This document shows positions 41,901 through 50,547 of a stretch of 64,000 bases of DNA, one piece after another. The translations under genes were made by a program, and so were the position numbers. Below the pieces are notes generated by a model. It was not told where the DNA came from. It ran no database searches and saw only the letters and a list, made by a program, of their open reading frames with translations. This DNA comes from Glandiceps talaboti (lineage: Eukaryota > Hemichordata > Enteropneusta > Spengelidae). Every line of letters starts with the position of its first letter. Within the stretch, counting starts at the first letter, position 1. Location: the NCBI RefSeq assembly GCF_964340395.1, contig NC_135553.1:13654501-13718500 (forward strand). The letters are read 5' to 3'.

Positions 41901-42171
41901 TACGTTCAAGTGTTCGCAATACAAAAGTATATAACATACAAGAGCGTGCATGTAACATTGTAACGTGTGCCAAGGGTCGATTACTCCACATTTTATTTGT
42001 ATCGACGTTTTATCATCAAAATCTTCTCTAAATTATATAATAATTTTACAGGAAAAACTTGTGAATATAAATTGTTTACATCCACAAAATAATTACGATT
42101 CTCACCTGAGAAGGGGTAATAAAATCGTCTAAATCGGTGATCTGTAGAGCTCCACTAAAATGTGACGCCAT
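35951..42171 (-). CDS. CIAO3: CIAO3 (NARFL/IOP1), cytosolic iron-sulfur assembly component 3 (complete)
   Basis: Ten minus-strand exons join in frame: 42106-42171, 41535-41627, 40919-41074, 40152-40284, 39549-39680, 38866-39114, 38293-38365, 37878-38015, 36928-37085 and 35951-36192. They total 1440 nt, or 479 residues against 476 in human. The product is the iron-only-hydrogenase-like factor that passes [4Fe-4S] clusters to the cytosolic CIA targeting complex (CIAO1, CIAO2B, MMS19). Cluster ligands are visible: N-terminal C24 plus C71, C74 and C77 (CLACSGC), and C-terminal C192 (ASACPG), C248 (VMPC), C397 and C401 (ACPAGC). The conserved C-terminal Trp is present (NIKW). All introns are GT-AG. 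The ATG sits in AAACATGGCGTCA, head-to-head with CYBC1. Confidence 0.98.
37575..37622. repeat. (CCA)n microsatellite, CIAO3 intron 8
   Basis: ACC/CCA trinucleotide array in the CIAO3 intron between exons 36928-37085 and 37878-38015 (the eighth intron). It gives a false polyproline frame. Confidence 0.95.
37834..37868. repeat. Poly-C plus (CA)n tract
   Basis: About 16 C residues followed by CACACA repeats, immediately before the CIAO3 exon 8 donor at 37,878. Such a tract beside a splice site is length-unstable. Confidence 0.9.
39481..39496 (+). promoter_or_regulatory. CTCF-like motif, forward (weaker)
   Basis: CACTAGAGGGCGCCCT, preceded by AA, resembles the CTCF core with an A in the G-run. 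It lies in CIAO3 intron 5 (between exons 38866-39114 and 39549-39680). Confidence 0.3.
39861..40036. repeat. (CA)n and (ACAT)n microsatellite, CIAO3 intron 4
   Basis: A CACA run is followed by about 150 bp of uninterrupted ACAT tetranucleotide. Translations in several frames (Cys-Met-Tyr-Val and Ile-His-Thr-Tyr repeats) are artefacts. Confidence 0.98.
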
Positions 42172-42367
42172 GTTTATAAACTTTAACCTTTGACCGTGGG
42201 TCACGAAATGAACCAATAAGCGTTCTAGTTGGATGAGCCGCCTATTTTCATTTTTCTTCTTCCGCGTTTTGTAATATATTCATGGAACGAAAGAGACCAT
42301 TGATTAAAAGGAAGTGGCTGAAAAGACTTCTCTCTGGAGTAGAAGTGAAATACTATACGAATTGGAG
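42172..42367. promoter_or_regulatory. Compact bidirectional promoter CIAO3 / CYBC1
   Basis: The two divergent start codons are 196 bp apart, so both 5' UTRs and core promoters must share this interval. It contains a CCAAT box (AACCAATAAG, CCAAT at 42213-42217), the NF-Y site typical of animal bidirectional promoters, and CG dinucleotides (ACCGTGGGTCACG, CTTCCGCG, the latter carrying an ETS-like TTCCG). No TATA box is seen. Shared control of the two genes is inference. Confidence 0.75.
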
Positions 42368-42371
42368 ATGA
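42282..42371 (+). CDS. Upstream ORF overlapping the CYBC1 start (ATGA)
   Basis: An ATG at 42282 opens 29 codons starting MERKRPLIKRKWLKRLL and ending in TGA at 42369-42371. The stop shares its TG with the CYBC1 start codon (ATGA, 42368-42371) in the +1-shifted frame. The peptide is strongly basic in its first half. The arrangement fits translation by termination-reinitiation or leaky scanning, but only if transcription begins upstream of 42282, which cannot be seen. The main frame has an in-frame TAA near 42306, so CYBC1 cannot start further upstream. Confidence 0.45.
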   Translation: MERKRPLIKRKWLKRLLSGVEVKYYTNWR

Positions 42372-45300
42372 CTTACATGAAAGTTGTGACGAAGAATGAC
42401 AGAATTTTACACCTTGCGAGAGAACCAAGTGTAAGATCATGGAGTATTTTCGTGGGTAAGAATGTCATTTCAATATTAAGTTGTATTGTTTAGGTCGCAT
42501 TTATTATGTGTCACGGAACAGTGTCTGTGAGCTGCAAAACTGGACATTTATGTTCTCAATTTATACTAGTTTTTCCTGATATTTCTCTTTTTTGAAAAAA
42601 ATTAATCCATGTCAACATGGTTGCCAACAGTCTTGTACCAAAATCCTCGTAGTCGTATCAGTGGATACCAGATAAAAGTCCTCGGAATTCAATCATACAA
42701 CGAAATTTGCAGAAGTTATATAACTTATAAGTAAGTGAAACTGGGTGTGCTGGAAGCTGTAATATAAGACCTGACCTCATATTGGTGGTCTCAACCACAG
42801 TTTCTTCCTTGTCTGTCTAGGACACATGTATAGTCAAGATCAACCAAGTGAAAGTTCTAGACCAATGAAATTTGTTGTAATATTTGTTACTAATTTGGTC
42901 AGAAGACAGACATTTATATCCAATCCAGCAAGTGATTATGACTGTCTTCTCCTTTATAGGTATTTTATCAGTCGGCCTAGGAGCAGCTTATTTCAGTGTT
43001 GATAGTTTTCTGTGGAGTTTAAGCTACATTGTCGGCTGTTTAATTATCGCTGCTACAAACCTAGAAGAATGGGAAGTAAGTAAACAAATCAGTCTTGTTC
43101 CCTACACATACCAAGTATTAGAAAATGTTTTGTATCAGCACATATACAGTGTTGCAGCCAGAGGTTTTTTTTGGTTCATTTGACACACATTTTTTGGACC
43201 TGACCCACAATTTTGGAAGTGACGGGTTATGGTACACTATTGTGCTAGACAGCTGATGTATTACAGTAGTGATATTATTGACTTGGTGCATATTTAGTTG
43301 CCCTGAGACTAGTCTTGGTGTTACCCCAGTGTTTCTATCCCAAGAAGCTCTCCAGCCCAGAGACTTGTCTTGGTGTTACAACTATCTCAAGAAGCTTCCT
43401 ACACCAAGGCAAGGCTTTTGCCTTTCGCAAACTCAGGAAGCTATTCTTAATTTGAAATTACCACCTACAGCTTGTAGGTGACACCAAGACAACTAACTCT
43501 CTTGGCTAGTACTCCTTCAATGGCTGTTACTAAATTTGTCAACATTCAAGTATATTGAAGGTCTAAGGTTTCAAAAGAGAGTCAGATTTTACTTGCGATA
43601 TACAACATCTGATCATTGGAGCATCATGATCTTGAAAATTCTGATAACCTGAATCCACAATCACAAAAACATCTATGTCAGATATGATGCCAGCCTATCA
43701 GGATTTGTTTCGCTGTGACCTTCAATCTGATTCTGATTGTAATGCCAAATTTTAAAATATGTTCATTTAAAAGTTGGTGTCATAATCAGAAGCAGATTGC
43801 ATATCTAAGCTATTGGATGTCAGCATTGTTATTAATTTTTTCTATTTGGTAGGCTTTTATTTAAGGAAATGTTATGAACAAAAAAAAAGATGATTTGTAA
43901 CACAAAATGTGATTTATGTTCTATCTTCAGTGGGTATAACTTTCTATTCGGTTTTCTGATGCAAATATTAATTGTTCAGAAAAAATAACACAAAGTTTAA
44001 TCTGACTACAGATCATGATGTATCAATTTTATACTCGTTCATTAATAATGAAATTATGAGAAATTTGCCAAAAAAAGTCCACAAAAGTTATGTTTTAATT
44101 TCACTCTGACTCCAGGTATGTATCATATAAAAAATGTCTCCTCACCTTTATTACTGTAAAAATTGCTATTTCAACAGTGATAACCTATTCAATAATAATA
44201 ATAACAAGACACAGATGTTCACTTTATCTTTAGCATTTTTCTGAAATAAAATGCCACTTTCGTTTCACAGGATTGCATTTTTGACAAGGACAAACAGGAA
44301 GCCAGAATGAAGAAATTTAATCTTATGCATAAAATATTGTTGCCATTTAGAGAACAAAGACAAGGTAAGAAATCTGTGATTCATTTGTTAGAGTGCCACC
44401 ACTGGCCAGAGTAGAATATACTATTGTTTAGAATTGATAGACTTTTCAGGAAAGATCGACATACAGAAATGATAAAATTTCATTAGGTTTGTCTGCAATG
44501 AAACTTCCTATTCGAAAAGACACAATATACACTGGTGATTGCATTTTTTAGCATGGCTGAACTAGGGTTCAACAGAGTTGTTTTCTTGGTGTTGTGGTCA
44601 CACAGATGATAATAACATTTAAACTAGATTCAGTACTTGTGCTACAGTGTCATTAGCACCTGTTTTTTCTCTCTAATAATTTCTTTGTTTTGTGGTCAAA
44701 TCGACATTTTATGTTGCATGGTAGACTAGTCAGTAGTCATGTATTTTTCTCATTTTAACTTTGAACACAATATTTTAACTCACTTTATTGTCTCATCTCA
44801 GTTACCCAGCCTTTCATCATTGTGGGCTACACCTGCTAAGTGAGTGTAGCCTCTGAGACTGGGTAACTGGGACTATTTACAGTTTGAACCACTTTTTAGG
44901 AAGTGGCTAAATGAAAAAGGTGTGTCCATTTTACAAAAAGAGTTATTATTCTGAAAAGACTTCTGTCCAAGGAAGGAAAGCAAAATGAAAGAGAAAATAT
45001 GTGTCTATGTACCACTTTTATGTTTGATAATTACATTACAGTGGTGGTAGGTTTGTCTGAGATTGTCAGTGTCAAAGTGAAGGAAGAAGAGGTAAAATAT
45101 ACTGGCAAAGGATTCTTTATTGTTTTGGTATGCGAGTCTGGTTTTGTTCTTCCAATCACTGACTCCTGCTTTGTTGGTGATAAAAGGTAAGACAAATATA
45201 CCTTTCTAATGTATAGCGCCACCTAGTGGTATAGTTTTAAATTACTGACTCCTTTGTTTCTTGGTGATGAAAGCTTAGAATACATACATTTCTAATGAAT

Positions 45301-45871
45301 AGCACCCACTAGTACACTTTCCAATCACTGACTCAAGCTCTGAAGATAATAAAAGGTTAAAACAATAAACCTTTCTAACAAATAGCGCCCTCTAGTGGTA
45401 CATATTGTAGGCACCGACAACAGCTTGTATTTGTTAATGAAAACAAGGCAAGAATAACATACTATCTAAAGAATAGCACCCTCTAGTGGTACACTTTTCA
45501 ATCACTGACTTGTTCTTTAGATGATAAAAGGTGAAGAGAATACATTTTTCTAATCAATAGCACCCTCTTGTGGTACTTTTCTAATCACCGACTTCACCAA
45601 GCACAGTTATTGTTATTTAGCCTTTAATTAATTTAGGTTTGCAAACATTCTCAATTCTAGTTCACACGTGACATTATGTGACCTGATCAAATCGTTCCTC
45701 AAATTGGACCAAACGAGTGACTTTGGAGATAACTTTGGCTACGAAGACGACATATCGTCATCAGATGACAGTGATGATTCCATAGAGGAGGAAACAACAG
45801 ATGACCAACTCAATTCATATACAGTGCAAAATGAATCAAGTGAAAATATAGAATTTGAATCTAAGGGATAA
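42368..45871 (+). CDS. CYBC1: CYBC1 / EROS, cytochrome b-245 chaperone 1 (complete)
   Basis: Five exons join in frame: 42368-42455, 42960-43075, 44271-44364, 45042-45186 and 45661-45871 (654 nt, 217 residues; human about 187). The order of conserved segments matches human EROS: LHLAREPSVRSWSIFVG, two hydrophobic membrane segments (about 24-43 and 47-64), NLEEWE, IFDKDK, VSVKVKEEEVKYTGKG with a PH-like core, and SFLKL. In mammals this ER membrane protein stabilises gp91phox/NOX2 and p22phox, which defend by superoxide production, and also P2X7; those are family facts. The C-terminal tail is longer and more acidic (DDISSSDDSDDSIEEE). It is head-to-head with CIAO3, has an overlapping uORF, and intron 4 holds a minisatellite copied from its own exon 4 donor. 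Confidence 0.96.
43306..43492. repeat. Small repeat with direct and inverted copies, CYBC1 intron 2
   Basis: GTCTTGGTGTTAC occurs at about 43312 and 43368, each followed by a similar ...CTAT(C/T)(C/T)CAAGAAGCT block. The same motif is inverted at 43481-43492 (ACACCAAGACAA). A nested hairpin CACCTAC-AGCTT-GTAGGTG lies just before it. It looks like a short non-autonomous element or fold-back; the open frame 43,269-43,481 across it is not coding. Confidence 0.5.
44800..44868. repeat. Nested hairpin (MITE-like), CYBC1 intron 3
   Basis: Outer arms AGTTACCCAG (44800-44809) and CTGGGTAACT (44859-44868) are perfect complements. Inner arms GGCTACAC (44825-44832) and GTGTAGCC (44844-44851) are also perfect. 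The 69 bp structure resembles a fold-back element more than a tRNA: no A or B boxes are seen. Confidence 0.65.
45151..45600. repeat. ~85 bp minisatellite spanning the CYBC1 exon 4 donor, each unit with a CTCF-like motif
   Basis: Five diverged units plus a partial sixth follow one another. Unit 1 contains the last 12 codons of exon 4 (PITDSCFVGDK..), the true donor AAAAG/GTAAGA, intron and TAGCGCCACCTAGTGG. Related sequence recurs, with donor-like positions AAAGCTTAG (unit 2), AAAAG/GTTAAA (unit 3), ACAAG/GCAAGA (unit 4) and AAAAG/GTGAAG (unit 5). The TAGCRCC-type motif starts at 45214, 45300, 45383, 45474 and 45558. Confidence 0.92.
45214..45573 (-). promoter_or_regulatory. Array of five reverse-oriented CTCF-like motifs
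   Basis: Read on the minus strand the motifs are CCACTAGGTGGCGCTA (45214-45229), a degenerate copy at 45300-45313, CCACTAGAGGGCGCTA (45383-45398), CCACTAGAGGGTGCTA (45474-45489) and CCACAAGAGGGTGCTA (45558-45573). The first matches CCASYAGRKGGCRS fully. All share one orientation because they are carried by the minisatellite unit. Confidence 0.45.
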
Positions 45872-45953
45872 AATAAAGCAGTCTTTATTGTCATGACTTT
45901 ATACATGTATGAACATTGAAAATATATTATTATATCAAAACATCATTTTAGGA

Positions 45954-45959
45954 AATAAA
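45954..45959 (+). terminator. CYBC1 polyadenylation signal
   Basis: AATAAA lies 83 bp after the CYBC1 stop. Another AATAAA at 45872-45877 directly abuts the stop and is too close to be the likely signal. Confidence 0.6.
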
Positions 45960-46070
45960 GGTATTTCATAAACTTTGGGTTCTGGAAAGTCATTTCTCAT
46001 GATTTCACATCACATAATAATGCACATTCATGACTAAATTTTCTGAAGGATATAAACACTTAGAAGTTAT

Positions 46071-46133
46071 GACATTCCTGACTTGTCATTTGACGGACCT
46101 GACTTATCAATTGATATTCCTGACCTACTAATT
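46071..46133. repeat. 21 bp minisatellite (3 copies plus partial)
   Basis: GACATTCCTGACTTGTCATTT and two diverged copies follow in register, with a degenerate fourth. In one plus frame it would read as a 7-residue repeat (PDLSFD-like), but that frame has a stop just upstream and no start or acceptor, so it is treated as non-coding. Confidence 0.75.
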
Positions 46134-46556
46134 GACGAGTTCGACATTTGGCGTCGATTAGGCTCTATAGTACATGTATCACCAATGAAATGACAGAGAT
46201 GAAAATGAGTTTCAATTTTGTGTTTCTCGGGAATCAATTAAGTGATGTTTATGTGATGTAAAATCATAAAATGAGTCTCCAGAAACCAAAGTTTATTTCC
46301 TGAAGTGGTGTTCCCCTTTAACTAGATACTTTACATGCGGAAACTGTCAATGATACATGTTGGATGAAGGGGGGAGGGGGGGGGGGTAGACTAGTCTTGT
46401 GGACCAACCATTTGAAAGAAGTAACTATTTTGTAGAAGCTTTATTTTACCTCTTAAGTTTCTGTTGTTATAATTTAAGTTACTGTTTCAAATAGAAAATA
46501 AAACAGTTATGGTGGTCTACTGCAGGAGAGCACTTATACAAGGCCATCACCACTAC

Positions 46557-46692
46557 ATGCAAGGGTGGCATTTTCGGTTCCATATACATGGTCACACAAC
46601 AGAATTGCAACAGTTCTGGATTCACTGCAAGTCCATTGTGTGAGTGTCATGTATACGGAACCTTAAATGCCAACCTTTCATGGCTTGCAAGT
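46557..46692. repeat. Inverted repeat, ~45 bp arms (MITE-like)
   Basis: The left arm TGCAAGGGTGGCATTTTCGG plus TTCCATATACATGG and TCACACAA is matched by the reverse complement of the right arm (TTGTGTGA, CATGTATACGGAACC, ATGCCAACC, GGCTTGCA), with a few indels. The spacer is about 35 bp. It is intergenic and encodes no protein. Confidence 0.8.
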
Positions 46693-48336
46693 TGGGATTT
46701 TGGCAAACACTCTTGAGATGTCAAATTTTATTCTGTAAAAAGATCAGAAATGTGAGGGAAAAATTAGAACCCTAACCTTACAAGGCTAGATATTTGCTAA
46801 AGTTAGATGCTCTAACACAGACTAGCTTTGTATCACATATACTATACCACATGTCATTGTTCTATAGATTATATTTTCATCATAGTTAGTTGAACATTCA
46901 AGTCATTTTTGTATTCATCTTCTGTAGATATATGTTGTCATGTACTTTTGTATTGGACTCATCCTGAAAGTCTGTCTCTGCTTTCTAAATCATTCTTGAG
47001 AAAAATATCCATGACAACCTTGGAAATAAATGACAACTCTTTTTTAGCAAATAAAATTGTGTGAAGAATCTTCTGTAGCCAAATATTACAATGTATGAGT
47101 GTAGTGTACATGTAATATGTATTGTAAGGAGTTACAGGTTTTGTATACCAAGTTATAAAGATCACACACTCTTTATTGAAGTGTCTGGACTCGCTTGACC
47201 AATGCTCTGTACCCATAGAACACTCTATGCATGATTCCCTGAGAACTTAGATCAAAATGAAAACTATCATGTACTGTGTGTGTCACCTGATACGCTACAT
47301 ATGATGAGTGACAAGTATTAACATATTACAGCAACTGATTTATTCATAAATAAACATAAATAGTACAGATACAGAGGTTGGTAGATGGATGGATGGATGG
47401 ACGGACGGACAGATAGATAGATACTCACTTTGAGAGATAGGTAGATGGGAGGTTTGATGGATGGATGGATGATGGATAGATAGATAGATAGATAAATAGA
47501 TTGATGGATTGACAGATTGATTTGGCCATGGTGCATTGATCCTTTTGAAAACATACAGAGATAATAGAATGGACAGTTTTCAAACCCCATATATATCATA
47601 CAAATATTTATTTTATTCTGTAAAAGCTGTAAGGATGGGAGTTTGTAAATGACTTATACAAATAACATTTTGTAAATATCTATGTGTAAAAGTCTTGCAT
47701 GTAAAAGTTTATTGAAATGATTCCTTAATGTCACCACAAATGATTATTTGTGATGTACATATTTTCTGGAACTATATTCTATAATTTCTAAACATGAACT
47801 AAGTGACATAAAATATACATCTTTTAGATGGTAATTTACACGTTGTATTTTTAATATAAAAGTTTGTATATTGGAGTTTTACCTTTCTGAGGAATTACAA
47901 ACAATCAAATTTCGTTTTTCCATAGTGATATAAAGTCTTTTGAGAGTTTTTGTGTCTGGACAAAACGTTTAGCAACAGTGTTTTTGTATTTTGCCCTTTT
48001 TTTGTAAGTATATTATATCTCGAATTCCCAAACATTTGTACCTGAGTTCCAAAAGGAAAATTATTATCACTTTGAAAACTTAAATATTCATGATATCTTT
48101 CCCATTTCATCATATTTTATTTGCAAGTTGGACAATTTCAGATTTTCAGTTGAATTCTTCCTCTTTCTATATATTTGTAGGTTTCTGTTTAATAATGGAT
48201 ACTGTTCACCATTTCAGTAATTTACCTTCCCCCAGATTACGTTTAAAAATCACCCAGTTAGATAGTTGAATTTTGAAATTTAGCATGCTTGTATATCTTT
48301 TGTATGTAAATGTTTTCTAATATAGTAACATGTGAA
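46693..48336. other. Intergenic, no gene seen
   Basis: AT-rich sequence with a compound GATG/GACG/GATA tetranucleotide tract at about 47,382-47,515. No exon is supportable. Confidence 0.6.
47382..47515. repeat. (GATG)n/(GATA)n compound microsatellite
   Basis: Two blocks of GATG/GACG and GATA repeats are separated by about 30 bp of unique sequence. Confidence 0.9.
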
Positions 48337-48354
48337 TAGCGCCCCCTGGTGGCA
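48337..48354 (-). promoter_or_regulatory. CTCF-like motif, reverse (best match in window)
   Basis: Read on the minus strand it is TGCCACCAGGGGGCGCTA, a full match to CCASYAGRKGGCRS including the flanking TG and CTA. It is intergenic downstream of CYBC1. Confidence 0.55.
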
Positions 48355-48749
48355 TATTGCGCTATTTAATAGTGTTCCCAATATCTTGGAAATAAAAGTT
48401 TTAAACTGACACTGTTACTTTGTTTAAGACAACTCCAACCTAAAGTCAGTTTAAAGAAATAAGGGGTCTGCACAGAAATGTATAATGCATTTTATGTATA
48501 CAAGCTCTTGCATAATGAATATTTGCAGTTTGAATATTTGCAAAAATGTATATCATTTATCGATTTGAACTATTATTATATAACTATGATACTCCTTTTG
48601 AATCGTCATTTGCCATTTTTACATTACTTGCTTGCATTTACATGACTACAGCCTTAAATTTTGAACTTCTAATTAGTATATGTTAAGAGCTTTTGGTATA
48701 TTATGACAAATAATGGTACCATGCAGTTCAATGACATTATCAAGAATTA

Positions 48750-49100
48750 TTACTCTGTTACTTTTGACCTTTGCTTCTCCTTCCATGACTCTTTCTCTGT
48801 CTTGTCCTTACTGTCCCTGATTCTCGAGTCTCTGTTCCTTTCCCTGTCCTGTCCTGTCACTTTCTCGTTCTCTTTCTCTGTTTCTGTCATTTTCTCTGTC
48901 TCTTTCACTGTCTCCTTCCCTTTCTCGATATCTGAATCTGCCTCTTTCCCTGGCCCTTTCTCTACCTCTTTCTGTGTCTCTGTCTCTTCTTCCGATTTCT
49001 GTGTCCCATTCGCTGTCTGTGTTTCTTCTTCCCGTGCCCCCGTCTCTGTCTTTAAATTTTCTGTTTCTGTTCGCGCTGTCTCTTTTCGGCTTTCTTCAGC
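48750..49100 (-). CDS. Candidate terminal exon encoding a Glu/Thr/Lys-rich tail
   Basis: Minus-strand sequence CTTAAT...TTTCTCTACAG is a textbook branch point and acceptor at 49101. After it a frame stays open for 116 codons to TAA at 48750. The predicted tail starts AEESRKETARTETEN and is dominated by E/K-T-E repeats, ending in a basic stretch. The strand is purine-rich, so stops are rare by composition, and an open frame also exists on the other strand; openness alone is weak evidence. It starts in phase 0, compatible with the candidate exon 50548-50820. No family is recognised. Confidence 0.35.
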   Translation of the reverse strand, partial: AEESRKETARTETENLKTETGAREEETQTANGTQKSEEETETQKEVEKGPGKEADSDIEKGKETVKETEKMTETEKENEKVTGQDRERNRDSRIRDSKDKTEKESWKEKQRSKVTE

Positions 49101-50066
49101 CTGTAGAGAAATTAAGACAATTTGCTAATTTTGATTTGAGTAACATTTCAAAGGGTTGCCGTGCAATATACCAATACATAGGCCACAAATTGGCAAGTAA
49201 AAACTACAACGAAATTATTACGATTTCCGAATTCCTTTGATACAAACAAGCAAATTTCCATCATACAAATGTATATTTTATATTAGTTTATTCAAAAGGT
49301 CTAAGAGCACATTATCCAGTAGGGCACCAGATCTATATACCTGACGAAGGGCACTGTGAAAGAATGATGGTGCAGATTTTCGTCCTTATACATATATGTA
49401 GAACATATACATACGGAATTCATTTGTATAACACACTTTCAGGGACGTAAAGTTCAGGGCAGTACTGGTCATTGGTTTCGTCGTATCATTCCTAGATCCC
49501 TGGAGAAGGTCTCTTATGTGAGACCAAAACGTCGGTGAAGTTTTGATAAAGGAAAGATTATACGGAAGCCCTGCTTTATACATAACTTTGATAACTGTTG
49601 ATTTCCATCATTTCTTGGCAATAAATTGCTTAAGAATATTTATTATATGATGATGATAATAATAGTTGAAATCATGAAATCGGACGAGGAAAAATGTATG
49701 GTTTGGCAAAATAATAGATAAGGTTGGTCCAATCGAAACATTGAAAATGAGCATTTGTCACAACTTTTGTGACCCCCCCCCCCCCTATTTTCTTGATTAG
49801 ATATATCTTGAAATGTAGTTTAAACCTAAATTTATTTGAGTTGATTCATTACGAGAGAAAACTTATGAGTGAGATGAAGAAAACCTGTGTGGTAGTTATG
49901 TCAGTTATGTTTCAATTCTCAGCCAGGAGAAGGAAACTTTCTGACCTAGTGCTGCGTCGTGCAAGAAGTCAAGTACCCGTAACTAATTGCAAGGTTAAAC
50001 TTTGGACTGGCGGCGACAGTTGGAAGTACGCATGAGCAGATACGTTATGCGTATACCCGAATCAAG

Positions 50067-50144
50067 ATGTTTCTCTCGAGACACATACGCTCGGTAAAAG
50101 TTTCACAAAGCCTTTTCGTGACTAAACGAGGGGTTACTTCTACG
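50067..50144 (+). pseudogene. Orphan third copy (or alternative form) of the SDR first exon
   Basis: ATG opens 26 codons beginning MFLSRHIRSVKVSQSLF and ending at ACG/GTAAGT in phase 0. This is the same length and phase as the first exons of the two SDR genes (MYSMRRISSSTVLRTLF...). The intron start (GTAAGTGTTCTACTCGTAAG against GTAAGCACTCCACTCGTAAG) and a block near 50,270 (GGAGACAACCCGATG against AGAGACAATCCGATG at 51,346) are also related. No exons 2-9 follow before the next gene. It could be a remnant of a third gene, or an alternative mitochondrial-leader exon spliced to exon 2 at 51,703, since phases agree. The leader remains intact and Arg/Ser-rich. Confidence 0.75.
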
Positions 50145-50547
50145 GTAAGTGTTCTACTCGTAAGATATATGTTTATGATGGGCTCATGAACGCTTATAAT
50201 ACGTCAAAGTTGTTATTATAGCCACAGCCCGGCGTTATAAGCTTAAATAAGAATGGGGGTGAAAACGATATATGGAGACAACCCGATGAGAGAGGGTAAG
50301 AGGTGGTTTATAGTGACACACGTAATAAGCCACTGATATATAAGTGTGGACACGTTTTAAAAACAATTTCGACTTTGTGAAGCCGTGCCCCTGTAAACAA
50401 CTATCAAGGTAACATTAGACTGTAGCGCAATGTTGCATTATTTGGGACTGGAGAGGTAAGGAGAGTGTTGAATTTGTAAAGGTGACCCCTTTGAATGTAT
50501 ATTATAATACTTTCAATTAGTATTTCAGTGGAATGATAACAATTTAC

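Noticed and set aside
44800-44868. tRNA or tRNA-derived SINE
   Set aside because: The hairpin geometry is wrong and no A-box or B-box is visible.
48703-49128. 141-codon plus-strand open frame rich in Ser, Phe and Val
   Set aside because: Pyrimidine-rich low-complexity DNA has few stops; no start context, splice signal or domain supports it. The minus-strand frame with an acceptor is the better candidate.
49440-49560. Sequence resembling the 3' tail of a retroelement ORF (GAGACCAAAACGTCGG region)
   Set aside because: Only a vague resemblance recalled from dispersed animal repeats; no RT or endonuclease motif is present nearby.
49769-50035. 88-codon plus-strand frame upstream of the orphan SDR exon
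   Set aside because: It begins in a poly-C tract and has no domain, and its 3' end shows no splice donor into a known exon.
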